A stretch of 64,000 bases of DNA from JAVVHH01 sp963835135 (GTDB taxonomy: Bacteria; Pseudomonadota; Alphaproteobacteria; Acetobacterales; Acetobacteraceae), in NCBI GenBank assembly GCA_963835135.1, contig CAWIEF010000004.1:62001-126000 (forward strand), written 5' to 3'. A program made the translations under genes and the position numbers. The notes beneath the pieces were generated by a model that worked only from the letters and a program-made list of their open reading frames with translations, made no database searches and had not been told where the DNA came from. Positions 18,100 through 27,051 of this stretch are shown here, piece by piece. Each line of letters starts with the position of its first letter. Within the stretch, counting starts at the first letter, position 1.

Positions 18100-18906
18100 C
18101 TACTCCAGCCGCGCAGAGTTCGACGATGCGCCACGCCCGGCCGCTCGCCCCGGGTGAGATCTGGACGACGGTGCGGCGCCCGACCGCCGCGCCGTCCGCC
18201 GTCGCGTGGCCTCCACACCGACCACCGCCAGCCCGGACCCGGCGCTGCCCAGCAATCCTGTATCCTGGCGCAGCGCCCTCAGGGCGGATCTGACGGCGGG
18301 CGGCGCGACCGCCGGGTTCGGGTCGCCATCCCACCAGAGGCTCAAATTGGGCCGGAGGCGGGCTAGCAGCTCCGGCGTCATGCCAACCACCTCCGTGAGT
18401 TCGTCGAGGTCACGAAACGGCGCGGACGGCGGCGCGTAGCTCTTGCCCGCCGCGGCATAGACCTGGGCCTTCTCGCCGCCGCGGCTGGAGCGCCGGCCGC
18501 GGCTGCGCCACTCCACGATGTCGTTGGCGAGGAGCCGGGCGGTGGATGCCTGCTCGCCGAGGGCGACGAGCAAGGCCTGCAGCAGGCGGGCCGACGCCGT
18601 GTTCGGGTTGACCAGCCCGCTCTGGTCATCGAGGGCGACCGACACCGTGACGCCGCCGATCGCCACCGTGTGCCGGCTCGGGGCGCCCCACCGGTCCGGG
18701 GCTGTGGGTAGCAGGTGCAGGATTGCCGTCTGGGTGGCGCCGTCGACCGCTGCGTCCAGGACAGCCGCCCGCCGCAGCGTGACGGCTAACTCAGCATCCT
18801 GACGCCCGCCGGACGCCAGGTGCGATCCGAGCGCGGCTAGCAGGACCAAGGCCCAAAGCACGATCAGCAGCGCGAACCCGCGCGCGGCACGAGGCCGGCG
18901 GGCCAA
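18100..18906 (-). CDS. Type II secretion minor pseudopilin GspK-like, possibly frameshifted at its C-terminus
   Basis: Begins with a prepilin-like leader and helix, RGFALLIVLWALVLLAALGSHL, and keeps the GspK feature GLVNPNTASARLLQALL near residue 95 and DLDELTEVVGMTPELLARLRP near 165. GspK caps the pseudopilus tip in the periplasm. Around 18200 the frame turns into an Arg/Ser-rich tail (TRRRTARRSGAAPSS), whereas another frame reads ATADGAAVGRRTVVQISPG, which looks more like a normal GspK end, so a small indel is suspected. Three bases after the GspJ-like stop and in the same direction. No other type II secretion core genes are near. Confidence 0.7.
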   Translation of the reverse strand: MARRPRAARGFALLIVLWALVLLAALGSHLASGGRQDAELAVTLRRAAVLDAAVDGATQTAILHLLPTAPDRWGAPSRHTVAIGGVTVSVALDDQSGLVNPNTASARLLQALLVALGEQASTARLLANDIVEWRSRGRRSSRGGEKAQVYAAAGKSYAPPSAPFRDLDELTEVVGMTPELLARLRPNLSLWWDGDPNPAVAPPAVRSALRALRQDTGLLGSAGSGLAVVGVEATRRRTARRSGAAPSSRSHPGRAAGRGASSNSARLE

Positions 18907-18909
18907 CCG

Positions 18910-19518
18910 CTAGATCGCCTGCTCGCGCCGGACCGGAATGACGATATCCGGCCAGTGCGTCGCACGGCCGTCAAGGACGCCGAGACGAATGCGGACCACG
19001 GTCGGCCAGCGGTCGGATGGCCACGACCCGGCGTCGCCCAGCGGGAGCTCCGCGTCGCCATAGGAGAAGGAGAGTGACTGCACTCCGCCAAGCAGCTCGA
19101 CCGATTGCTCGGCCGGCGCGGACCCAAGTGGCAGTCCATGCAGGCGCGGGCGCCAGCGCAGCACGAGCCGTCCGCCCTCGAGCAAGAGGGCGGCGTCGAT
19201 CGCCCGGGTGGATGCGGCGGGCGGAGGCGAGGTGAGGTGAGTGACGAAGCTGAGCGCATGGGGCTCGGCGCGCAGCGGGCTCGGCGACGCGGCGGTGCCC
19301 GGATCCATCTCTTCGATCAGCCGGCGGAGCGCGCGGGCCGCGCCCTCGAGATCGGTCGTCTCGGTCGAGTAGCGTGTGCGCAGGTCGGCGGCGCGGACCA
19401 GCACATCGGCGCTGCCCTGTAGCGCAGCCATCAGCAGTCCGAGCAGGGTGACCGCCACGAGAAGTTCCAGCAGAGTGAAACCGGCGGCGCGCGACGATCT
19501 CCGAACGATTGGACCCAT
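18910..19518 (-). CDS. Type II secretion minor pseudopilin GspJ-like / prepilin-type protein
   Basis: A 202-residue protein with a textbook class III prepilin leader: short basic N-terminus MGPIVRRSSRAA then G|FTLLELLVAVTLLGLLMAAL, to be cleaved by a prepilin peptidase before Phe. The rest is a periplasmic beta-rich domain ending DIVIPVRREQ. Paired with the GspK-like gene as in gspJ-gspK, where these subunits form the pseudopilus tip. ATG 19518 is chosen because it starts the leader. Prepilin peptidase, GspG, GspE and secretin are absent from the window. Confidence 0.75.
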   Translation of the reverse strand: MGPIVRRSSRAAGFTLLELLVAVTLLGLLMAALQGSADVLVRAADLRTRYSTETTDLEGAARALRRLIEEMDPGTAASPSPLRAEPHALSFVTHLTSPPPAASTRAIDAALLLEGGRLVLRWRPRLHGLPLGSAPAEQSVELLGGVQSLSFSYGDAELPLGDAGSWPSDRWPTVVRIRLGVLDGRATHWPDIVIPVRREQAI

Positions 19519-19668
19519 ACTGTAACAATAACCGGACAAACGGTTCGAGGTCGATGGGGTCAACATCGTGAATGCCGCGCTTGCGTACCGAAGCCAAGCC
19601 GGCCGGTCGGCGCTAGCCCGGCACATCTCGGCGACAGTGCTGCTCCGACGGAGGACAGGCTGTGAGCG

Positions 19669-20514
19669 CTACTCGTGATTGACGCTGTTCTGATCCGTCG
19701 CATCCAGACGGACGAGGTCCGGGCGAGGTGATCGCGTTGCCCAGACCGCCACGCGTTCCGTGCCCCCGCGGCCGCCATAGCAGAAGGGCATCTCCTCCGG
19801 CTCCGGTTCGTCGACGCCCTGGTCGCGCCGTTCGAGCCAAGGTATCTCGTCGAGCAGCGTCTCCAGGACTGGATTGACGTACAGCAGGATCGTGGGGCGG
19901 GGATGCGCGGCCAGGGAGACGGCCAACCTGGCGAGCACGGCCCGCATGACCGGACGTTCAAACGGTTGATAGAGGAACAGGACCAGCGGCTTGGCCGGGA
20001 AATCGAACTCGGCGGCATCGCCGGCAACGATCTCGATCCGCGGCCGGTGCGGAAAGCCGACCTCCACGATCTTGGCATTGACCTTGGCGACGTCGGCCAG
20101 CACCGCGGCGATCTCAACCCCGATCACGCGCTGGAACGGACGCTCGCTGGCGACGATGGCCGCCCGTCCCTTGCCACATCCAAGATCGATGAAGACATAC
20201 GCCGAAGGCTCCATGACCGCGGCGATCAACCGGCGGGCCACTGAAGGGATCACGCCGAAATAGCCGGAGATGTAGGGGTCGTTCGGTCCGCCGGCCTGCA
20301 GATCGCGCCATCCGACGAACCCTCCGGTCTGCACGCCGAATGCGAGGTCGAACGGGTGTTGCCCCAGAGGAGGAGCAGAGGCTGGCCGATAGGCCTCCGG
20401 ATCAGCGCGCCGCAGATGTCTGAGGACGGCGCGGGCCGTTGCCATCGGTCCAACGCCAAACCACGCGCGGCGCAGCATGGCGGAGAGCATCGACAACCGC
20501 TGGCGAACATTCAT
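19669..20514 (-). CDS. Class I SAM-dependent methyltransferase
   Basis: Predicted cytoplasmic methyltransferase of about 281 residues. Motif I FIDLGCGKGRAAIVAS lies near residue 125, followed by VIGVEIAAVLADVA (acidic residue that would hold the ribose) and a motif II region EIVAGDAAEFDFP. The target is unknown. The N-terminus has an Arg-rich helix (LRRAWFGVGPMATARAVLRHLRR). ATG 20514 is selected as the first in a plausible context, though no strong ribosome-binding site is seen. Same direction as the pseudopilin pair 150 bases downstream; divergent from the ExeA-like gene. Confidence 0.8.
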   Translation of the reverse strand: MNVRQRLSMLSAMLRRAWFGVGPMATARAVLRHLRRADPEAYRPASAPPLGQHPFDLAFGVQTGGFVGWRDLQAGGPNDPYISGYFGVIPSVARRLIAAVMEPSAYVFIDLGCGKGRAAIVASERPFQRVIGVEIAAVLADVAKVNAKIVEVGFPHRPRIEIVAGDAAEFDFPAKPLVLFLYQPFERPVMRAVLARLAVSLAAHPRPTILLYVNPVLETLLDEIPWLERRDQGVDEPEPEEMPFCYGGRGGTERVAVWATRSPRPDLVRLDATDQNSVNHE

Positions 20515-20774
20515 CCGTGGCGAGGTTTTCACAAAAGCCGAATCGTGTCGACATCGACGCCCGCTCCACGGCGGCACTGCTGGCCTTGCAGTGACCGGAC
20601 CGGGTCCGAGCTGCCGCCGCGCCTTCCCGTCACATTACGGCGCGCCCGCCTGGCATTTCTCACAATCCGAGCTAAAACCCGTTAAAGCGACATTCGGCGC
20701 TGCATGCTAGGGTGAGTGGGGTCTAAGGTCCGCCTTCTCCAAGGCACTCGCGTTGTTGAACATCGAGGTAGGCG

Positions 20775-22250
20775 ATGCAGGTTGGGCCCGGTTTGCAAAG
20801 CTCTGTTGCTCCATTCAGGCTGCGCCCGCCGCCGAAGGATGCATTCGTCCATCCTGCATGGGCCCTCGCCGAGCGGCAGACTCACGATGTGATCGACCGC
20901 GGCGGGCGCGTCCTGCTGCTGGGCCTGCCGGGAACCGGTAAGACGTTCCTGCTGCAGTGCTTGGAACAGAGTTTGCGCGGTCGCGGCTTGGACGTTCATC
21001 GCCTCGTCAGCGGAGGTGCGCCGGACGGCTTGTCCGCACAGGCCGTGATCCTGATCGATGAGGCCGGGCTGCTGAGCGAGACCGAGCTCTCGGACATCAT
21101 GCGGCGTCCGAACCCGGTCGTCGCGGCCGGGCTGCCAAGCCTTTCGGAGCGGTTCGAGCCTAACCCGGACGCCGTTCGCACGATAACGCTGGAGCCTCTC
21201 TCGCCCGAGAATGTGGCACGATTCGTGATCGCCCGGCTGGCAGCGACAGGCCGTCCGCGGGAGAGTTTTACGCCCGAAGCGCTGGTGGCGCTTGCGCGGC
21301 AGTCCGGCGGATTGATGCGGCTCGTCATCATTCTGGCAGGCGCCGCCCTGTTCGTCGCCGAGCATCGCGGCGCGGCAAAGGTGACGGCCGACGACATCGA
21401 CCAGGCGGCTTCCATGCGGAGCGTGGTGCCGCTCGAGCCGCAACCGGACCTGCCCCCTCGCGTGGAACTGCCAGCCGTCGAGGCCGAGGCCGCCGAAATG
21501 ATGCCAGCATGGCTGGCCGCGGCGAGTGCGGCGAAGCGGCCTTTGCCTCGGCATGTGGTGCGCGGTGGACGGTTCGTCCTGCTCTGCGCGTCGCTCGGAG
21601 TGATCTTCCTTGCGGCCACGGCCGCGCACCGGGTCGGGTCGATCCCGATGGAGGTGCAGGAGGTCAAGGGACGCTTGGACCCGCAACTGGCCGTCGCTGC
21701 GGTGCCCAGTTTGATTGCTCCTCCAAATGCTGAAACCGCCACTCCGGTTCCGGTGAAAGCGGCCTCTGCCGTGCCGCCGGTCCAAGCGCTGTCCGTGCCG
21801 CCGGGGCCGCCCGACCTATTGGCCCCGCGTGACGCGGAGACGTCCTACGCCGAAGCCCCACCGTTGCCGCTTGCTCCGTCCACGACCAGCCCGGCGCTCG
21901 CGGACACGGCCGAGCCCTCGACCGTTTACGCCTTCGCCGGCCCCATCATGAACGAGACCATGGGGCGTGGCGGCCAGCTTTCGCTCAAGTTGCGGACCCG
22001 CGGCACACGCGGCCCGGTCGCCGCCGTGTTCAGCGCCTCCAACGGGCTGATCGGATCGGGCGTGCTCCGGGGCGAGATGGGGAGCGACGGGCGGATCACG
22101 CTATCGGGCCGGCTGATGATGGGTCGTAATCCGTTCGATTGTGCGCTCGAGGCGACACTCAAGGGCGGTCGCCTGGTTGGTGGGGCCACGTTCGTCCGGG
22201 CGACCAGTGGCGCGTCCGCGCACAGCAGCTTCAGCTTGACCAGGCTTTAA
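20775..22250 (+). CDS. ExeA/GspA-like AAA ATPase with transmembrane segment and periplasmic C-terminal domain
   Basis: A 491-residue protein. Residues 1-240 form an AAA ATPase resembling ExeA/GspA: Walker A LLGLPGTGKTFLL at about 48-60, Walker B AVILIDEAGLL at about 90-100 and a C-terminal helical lid. One membrane helix lies near 265-287 (VLLCASLGVIFLAATAA). A Pro/Ala-rich linker (about 290-390) and a beta-rich C-terminal domain (about 395-491, starting VYAFAGPIMNETMG) follow. GspA uses ATP to help insert or assemble the secretin through peptidoglycan; here the usual peptidoglycan-binding domain seems replaced by an unrecognised domain. Start supported by GAGGT before ATG 20775. Near the orphan GspJ/GspK-like genes. 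Confidence 0.72.
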   Translation: MQVGPGLQSSVAPFRLRPPPKDAFVHPAWALAERQTHDVIDRGGRVLLLGLPGTGKTFLLQCLEQSLRGRGLDVHRLVSGGAPDGLSAQAVILIDEAGLLSETELSDIMRRPNPVVAAGLPSLSERFEPNPDAVRTITLEPLSPENVARFVIARLAATGRPRESFTPEALVALARQSGGLMRLVIILAGAALFVAEHRGAAKVTADDIDQAASMRSVVPLEPQPDLPPRVELPAVEAEAAEMMPAWLAAASAAKRPLPRHVVRGGRFVLLCASLGVIFLAATAAHRVGSIPMEVQEVKGRLDPQLAVAAVPSLIAPPNAETATPVPVKAASAVPPVQALSVPPGPPDLLAPRDAETSYAEAPPLPLAPSTTSPALADTAEPSTVYAFAGPIMNETMGRGGQLSLKLRTRGTRGPVAAVFSASNGLIGSGVLRGEMGSDGRITLSGRLMMGRNPFDCALEATLKGGRLVGGATFVRATSGASAHSSFSLTRL

Positions 22251-22444
22251 TCCACTCGCGCTCGCCCGGCTGCCCGTCGGGCATCATGCACCAAAAGGGG
22301 CAAGGCCCGCCGGGTCGGACCGGATCGTGGTGATGCCGCTTGCCGCGAGCGGGACGATGGGTGTGCCGGCCGAGTGTTGCTTGTGATATGGACCGAACGT
22401 GAACAGCTTGTTCGTACCGCGAGGCTGCGCCTAAGGTCGGTGCG

Positions 22445-23368
22445 ATGACCGGCTACATGCTACGACGCGTGGCGTCCATTGTTGTCCTGCTGTTCGGCAT
22501 CAGCCTCGTCGTCTTCCTGCTCATCCACCTGATTCCCGGCGATCCAGTGGCCGCCATGCTCGGCACCAGCTCCGCCGACCCGTCCGTGATCGCCCGGCTC
22601 AATGCGCAACTCGGCCTCGACCGGAGCTTGCCGGTGCAATACGTCACCTGGGTCGGCAACGTCTTGCGCGGCGACTTCGGGTACTCCTTCGTGCAGCAGC
22701 AATCGGTTGCCTCCCTCATCGGCGACAATCTGCCGGCGACGGTGCAACTTACCGTCGCGGCGCTCTCCGTCTCGCTGCTGCTCGGCTCGGCCGCCGGCAT
22801 CGTCGCGGCCCTGCATCGCAACGGCCTGGCGGATGCGGCTTCCATGACGGTCGCGCTCGCCTTCATGTCCATCCCGTCGTTCTGGCTCGGCTTGCTGCTC
22901 ATTCTACTGTTTGCCGTCGAGCTGCCCTGGTTCGACGTGGTCGGCGGAACGTCGCTGAAGGGCTTGGTGCTGCCGGCCGCCACCCTGGCGCTGGGCACGG
23001 CCGGGTTCAACGCGCGCTTCGTCCGATCCGGCGTGCTCGGGGCGATGACGCAGCGCCATGTGATCACCGCGCGGGCCAAGGGCCTGGCCAGCGGGCGTGT
23101 GTTCCGGCGCCATGTGCTGCGCAATGCGCTGCTGCCGGTGCTGACGATCGTGGGGCTCCAGCTCGGCCAGTTGCTGTCCGGGGCCGTAGTGGTGGAGACG
23201 GTGTTTTCCCGACCGGGTATCGGACGCCTGCTGGTTCAGGCCATCCTCGCCAAGGACTACCTGACGGTGCAGGCGGTCGTGCTGGTGATCGCGCTCGCCT
23301 ATGCGATCTGCAATTTCTGTGTCGACCTGCTCTACCCCGTGCTCGATCCGCGTGTCGGCCGCCGCTGA
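22445..23368 (+). CDS. Dipeptide/oligopeptide-type ABC permease (DppB-like)
   Basis: Inner-membrane permease of 307 residues. N-terminal MLRRVASIVVLLFGISLVVFLLIHLIPGDP-type opening (segment near residues 4-30), NAQLGLDRSLPVQYVTW, and the ATPase-coupling EAA-like loop YITARAKGLASGR-region (VITARAKGL near 200). Six membrane helices expected. First gene of an operon that continues with DppC-, DppA-, amidohydrolase-, DppD- and DppF-like genes. The 194 bases before it (22251-22444) hold no recognised gene and should contain the promoter. Confidence 0.92.
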   Translation: MTGYMLRRVASIVVLLFGISLVVFLLIHLIPGDPVAAMLGTSSADPSVIARLNAQLGLDRSLPVQYVTWVGNVLRGDFGYSFVQQQSVASLIGDNLPATVQLTVAALSVSLLLGSAAGIVAALHRNGLADAASMTVALAFMSIPSFWLGLLLILLFAVELPWFDVVGGTSLKGLVLPAATLALGTAGFNARFVRSGVLGAMTQRHVITARAKGLASGRVFRRHVLRNALLPVLTIVGLQLGQLLSGAVVVETVFSRPGIGRLLVQAILAKDYLTVQAVVLVIALAYAICNFCVDLLYPVLDPRVGRR

Positions 23369-23372
23369 CCGC

Positions 23373-24218
23373 ATGCAACGGCGCTGGCGGGTTCGCCTGC
23401 CCCGTGCCGTGCGGCACCGCTCGTTGCTGATCGGCGGCCTGATCTGCGCCGCACTGCTGTTCTGTCTGTCGGCCGCGCCGCTGCTGACCGCGGCCGACCC
23501 GGCTGCGCAGGATCCGGCCGCCGCCTTTTCTCCGCCCTCGGCGGATCACCTGATGGGGACGGACGCGTTCGGCCGCGACCTGCTCTCCCGGGTTCTGTAT
23601 GGCGGCCGGGTCACGGTGGTGGCGAGCTTTGCCGTCGTGGCGCTGGGCGCCCTGGCCGGAGTGACGATCGGCCTCGTCGCGGGCTACGCGGGCGGCGCGA
23701 CACGCTTCGTGGTGATGCGGCTCGTCGACCTGCTGCTCGCCTTTCCCGGCATTCTCCTCGCGCTCGCGGTATCCGCGGTGCTGGGCCCGGGGCTCGTGAA
23801 CGGCGTACTCGCGGTCGCGGTGGTGGTGACGCCGATCTACGCCAGGCTGGTGGACGGGGCGACGAGCGAGGTGCGGCACCTTCCCTATGTGGACGCGGCG
23901 GTGACGTTGGGCGCCGGCGCGCCCTGGATCGTCCTCCGCCACGTCCTGCCCAATATCTCGCCGCCCATCATCGTGCTCACCACCACATGGGTCGGCGTCG
24001 CCGTGCTCTGGATCGCCGCCCTGGGCTTCATCGGCGTCGGCGTGCAGCCGCCGCAGCCGGAATGGGGTGTGATCCTGAACGACGGGCAGAACTACATCAC
24101 CCTCGCCTGGTGGATCACCGTCTTTCCCGGCCTGTTCCTGGCCTTGTTCGTCATCGGGGTGAACCTCATCGGCGACGGCCTGCGAGACCAACTCGACCCG
24201 ACCCTGTCCCGACCCTAG
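23373..24218 (+). CDS. Dipeptide/oligopeptide-type ABC permease (DppC-like)
   Basis: Second permease, 281 residues, with the DppC/OppC hallmark HLMGTDAFGRDLLSRVLYGGR near residue 60 and the coupling region around VDAAVTLGAGAPWIVLRHVLPN near 180. Start taken at ATG 23373, four bases after the DppB-like stop; an in-frame GTG at 23352 overlapping that stop is possible. Forms the translocation pore with the DppB-like subunit. Confidence 0.9.
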   Translation: MQRRWRVRLPRAVRHRSLLIGGLICAALLFCLSAAPLLTAADPAAQDPAAAFSPPSADHLMGTDAFGRDLLSRVLYGGRVTVVASFAVVALGALAGVTIGLVAGYAGGATRFVVMRLVDLLLAFPGILLALAVSAVLGPGLVNGVLAVAVVVTPIYARLVDGATSEVRHLPYVDAAVTLGAGAPWIVLRHVLPNISPPIIVLTTTWVGVAVLWIAALGFIGVGVQPPQPEWGVILNDGQNYITLAWWITVFPGLFLALFVIGVNLIGDGLRDQLDPTLSRP

Positions 24219-24238
24219 TCCGCAACACGGAGCTCCTC

Positions 24239-25807
24239 ATGCGTCGCCTGTCCTTCGCCGCCTTTGCCGCCTGTCTGCTGCTCGATGCGCACTCCGCCCA
24301 TGCCGAGGCCAACAAGAACGCCAAGATCACCATCGGCTGGGCGGGGCCGTTCGACACGCTCAACCCGGCCACGACCGGCGCCCGCAACGTCGGCCCCATC
24401 GCGGTCAACATCTTCGACACGCTGGTCTGGCTCACGCCCGAGTTCCAGGTGACGCCAGCGCTCGCCACCCGTTGGGACATGTCCGCTGACGGCAAGACCT
24501 ACACGTTCACCTTGCGCGAGGGCGTCAGCTTCCACGACGGCACCCCATTCGATGCCGCAGCGGTCGTCGCCAATTTCGACTACATCAGCGACAAGACGAC
24601 ACAGTCGAAGATCTCCGCGAGCCTGCTCGGCCCCTGCACCAAGGCAGTTGCGGTCGCGCAATACAGCGTGGCCATCACCTGCACGACGCCGTACGCGCCC
24701 CTGCTCACGCAGCTCGGCGAGCCCTATCTCGCCATGCAGAGCCCGGCGGCGATCAAGCAATATGGGGCCGATCTCGGCCTGCACCCGGTCGGCACCGGCC
24801 CGTTTGCCTTCGTGTCCTACACCGCCGGGCAACAACTCGTGCTGAAGCGCAACGACGACTATCGCTGGAACCCGCCCGCCACCAAGCACCAGGGCCCGCC
24901 TGATATCGCGCAGATCACCTTCCAGATCGTGTCGAGCCCGCAAGCGCGTGTCAGCCAGTTCCAAGCCGGCCAATCCGAGATGATCCAGGACGTGCCGGGC
25001 GTGTTCTGGAACGCCCTGACAAAAATGGATCGTTTCAGCGCGCTTCCCGTACCGATCACCGGTATGGGCGTTTTCGCGCCGATCAACGCCGGCTCGGGCG
25101 CGACAGCAGACGTGGCGGTCCGCCGCGCCATCCTCCACGCCGTGGACCGAAAGGGCGTCGAGCAACTCGCCGATGCGGGCGCCTATCCTACGAATGCGAC
25201 GCCGCTGATGCCCGCCATGCCCGGCTACGACAAGTCGCTCGAGGACATGTATCCATTCGACCCGGCAAAGGCCGAGGCGCTGCTGAAGGGCGCCGGTTGG
25301 AACCGCAACGGCGATTTCTACGAAAAAGAGGGTAGACGGCTCGAGGTCAAGCTGGTCGCCATCTCGACCTCCACCTCCTATCCGCCCCTGGCGCAGGCCA
25401 TCCAGGGCTACCTTCGCAAGATCGGCATGGACGCCTCCGTGCAATTGCTCGCAACTCCCGCCTGGCTGCAGGCGATGATCAACGGAGAGGCGGCATTGGG
25501 CATCGCCCAGTATATTGCGGTCGATCCCGACGCCCTGCGCCTCTGGTTCACGCCTGGCCAGTATTTCAATTGGAGCCATTTCGAAAACGCGGCACTGACC
25601 GAACTGATCATGCGCGGCCAGCAGGAAACCGACCCGGCCAAGCGCGCGCCGCTCTATGCCCAGGCGCAGCGGATCATCATGGAACAGGCGATCACCCTGC
25701 CGCTGCGCCAGAACCTCGACCTGGTGATGACCACCAGGAAGCTGACCGGCCTGACCTGGTCCGGCGGCGGCTTCGAATATTTCGGCGCCGCTTCGATGGC
25801 GCAGTGA
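24239..25807 (+). CDS. ABC transporter substrate-binding protein, family 5 (DppA/OppA-like)
   Basis: Periplasmic binding protein of 522 residues. Signal peptide to about HSAHAEA, then the SBP_bac_5 pattern: DTLNPATTG, NIFDTLVWL, LREGVSFHDGTPFDAAAVVANF, PVGTGPFAFVSY and RRAILHAVDRKGV. Family ligands are peptides, glutathione, opines or other amides. ATG 24239 has GGAG upstream. Its stop (TGA 25805-25807) shares a base with the amidohydrolase start (TGATG), a tight coupling implying that import and hydrolysis belong together. Confidence 0.92.
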   Translation: MRRLSFAAFAACLLLDAHSAHAEANKNAKITIGWAGPFDTLNPATTGARNVGPIAVNIFDTLVWLTPEFQVTPALATRWDMSADGKTYTFTLREGVSFHDGTPFDAAAVVANFDYISDKTTQSKISASLLGPCTKAVAVAQYSVAITCTTPYAPLLTQLGEPYLAMQSPAAIKQYGADLGLHPVGTGPFAFVSYTAGQQLVLKRNDDYRWNPPATKHQGPPDIAQITFQIVSSPQARVSQFQAGQSEMIQDVPGVFWNALTKMDRFSALPVPITGMGVFAPINAGSGATADVAVRRAILHAVDRKGVEQLADAGAYPTNATPLMPAMPGYDKSLEDMYPFDPAKAEALLKGAGWNRNGDFYEKEGRRLEVKLVAISTSTSYPPLAQAIQGYLRKIGMDASVQLLATPAWLQAMINGEAALGIAQYIAVDPDALRLWFTPGQYFNWSHFENAALTELIMRGQQETDPAKRAPLYAQAQRIIMEQAITLPLRQNLDLVMTTRKLTGLTWSGGGFEYFGAASMAQ

Positions 25808-27051
25808 TGACCTCGGCCCTCGTTCTCCGCGCCGACCGGTTGCTCGACGGGACCGGCGCGCCACCGCTCGCGCCCGCCACTCTCATCATCGAAGGCGGCA
25901 CAGTTCGCGACAGCTTCGCCGGGCCGGCGCCCGACGGTGCGATCCCGCCCGGCGCCGACATCCTCGACCTGCCCGGTTGCACGATCCTACCCGGGTTGAT
26001 CGACGCCCACGTCCACCTCAACCTTCCCGGGGATGGCAGCACGCTCGAGGAGGCGGTGCGGGAAAGCGATGGCGTGCTGACCGCGACGGCGACGCTGAAC
26101 GCCGTTCGCGCGCTCAATGCCGGCATCACCACCGTGCGCGACCTGGGTGCGGCACGCGGCACCGTGTTCGACGTGCGCCGCGCGCTCACGCTCGGCCACG
26201 GTCCCGGTGCCCGCATCGTCGCGTGCGGCCAACCGCTGACCATAACCGGCGGCCATTGCTGGTATCTTGGCGGCGAGACCGACGGCGAGGACGGCGTGCG
26301 CCGCACGGTGCGCGCGATGTGCAAGGCCGGCGCGGACTACATCAAGGTCATGGCGACCGGCGGCGGCACGCTCGGCACGATGTCCTGGCGCCCCTCGTTC
26401 AGCCGGGGCGAGCTCATGGCGCTCGCCGACGAGGCGCATCGGCAGGAACGGACCATCACCGCCCACTGCCTCTGCGCCGAGGCGATGGACTGGGTCGTCG
26501 ATGCCGGCTTCGACGGCATCGAGCACGCGAGCTTCCTGGTCGACCGCTCCGGGCGCCAGGTTTTCGATCCCCGCGTGGCCGCGCGCGTGGCCGAGGCCGG
26601 CATACCCTGCACCACCACCCTCGCCGTCGGCGACTACACGCTGCGCCATCTGCGCTCCCTCACCGCTCCCACGGCGGCGGAGCAGGCGATGCGTGACCGG
26701 TGGGAACGCATGGCAGAAGACAATTTGCGCCAGTTCGGCCAAATGCGCGAAGCCGGCGTCACCTGGGTGGCCGGCACCGACGCCGGTTGGCGCCATACGG
26801 CGATCGAGGGCATGGCGACCGAGCTGGCCTTGATGCAGGCCGGCGGCATGACTGCCGCGGAGGCGATCCGGGCCGGCACGGCGGTGGCGGCCGAGGTGTC
26901 TGGGATCGCCGAAACCGTGGGGACGCTCCGCCCCGGCATGGTCGCCGACGTGCTGGTGGTGGCTGGCAACCCGCTCGAGGATGTGCGGACGCTCGAGCAG
27001 GTCCGCCTGGTGCTGCAGGCCGGCGCCATCCGGATCCGACACGCGGCATGA
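25807..27051 (+). CDS. Amidohydrolase-superfamily metal-dependent hydrolase (prolidase/imidazolonepropionase-like)
   Basis: A 414-residue cytoplasmic hydrolase. Metal-ligand pattern: LPGLIDAHVHL (HxH) near residue 62, IKVMATGGGTLG with the candidate carboxylated Lys near 180, ITAHCLCAEAMDW near 218, IEHASF near 240 and WVAGTDAGWRH near 320. This order matches the Xaa-Pro/Xaa-Arg dipeptidase group of amidohydrolases better than cytosine deaminase or dihydroorotase. It starts at ATG 25807 in a TGATG with the binding-protein stop and ends in ATGA with the DppD-like gene, so it is an integral part of the transporter operon. It probably hydrolyses the imported peptide or N-acyl compound; the substrate is unproven. 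Confidence 0.87.
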   Translation: MTSALVLRADRLLDGTGAPPLAPATLIIEGGTVRDSFAGPAPDGAIPPGADILDLPGCTILPGLIDAHVHLNLPGDGSTLEEAVRESDGVLTATATLNAVRALNAGITTVRDLGAARGTVFDVRRALTLGHGPGARIVACGQPLTITGGHCWYLGGETDGEDGVRRTVRAMCKAGADYIKVMATGGGTLGTMSWRPSFSRGELMALADEAHRQERTITAHCLCAEAMDWVVDAGFDGIEHASFLVDRSGRQVFDPRVAARVAEAGIPCTTTLAVGDYTLRHLRSLTAPTAAEQAMRDRWERMAEDNLRQFGQMREAGVTWVAGTDAGWRHTAIEGMATELALMQAGGMTAAEAIRAGTAVAAEVSGIAETVGTLRPGMVADVLVVAGNPLEDVRTLEQVRLVLQAGAIRIRHAA

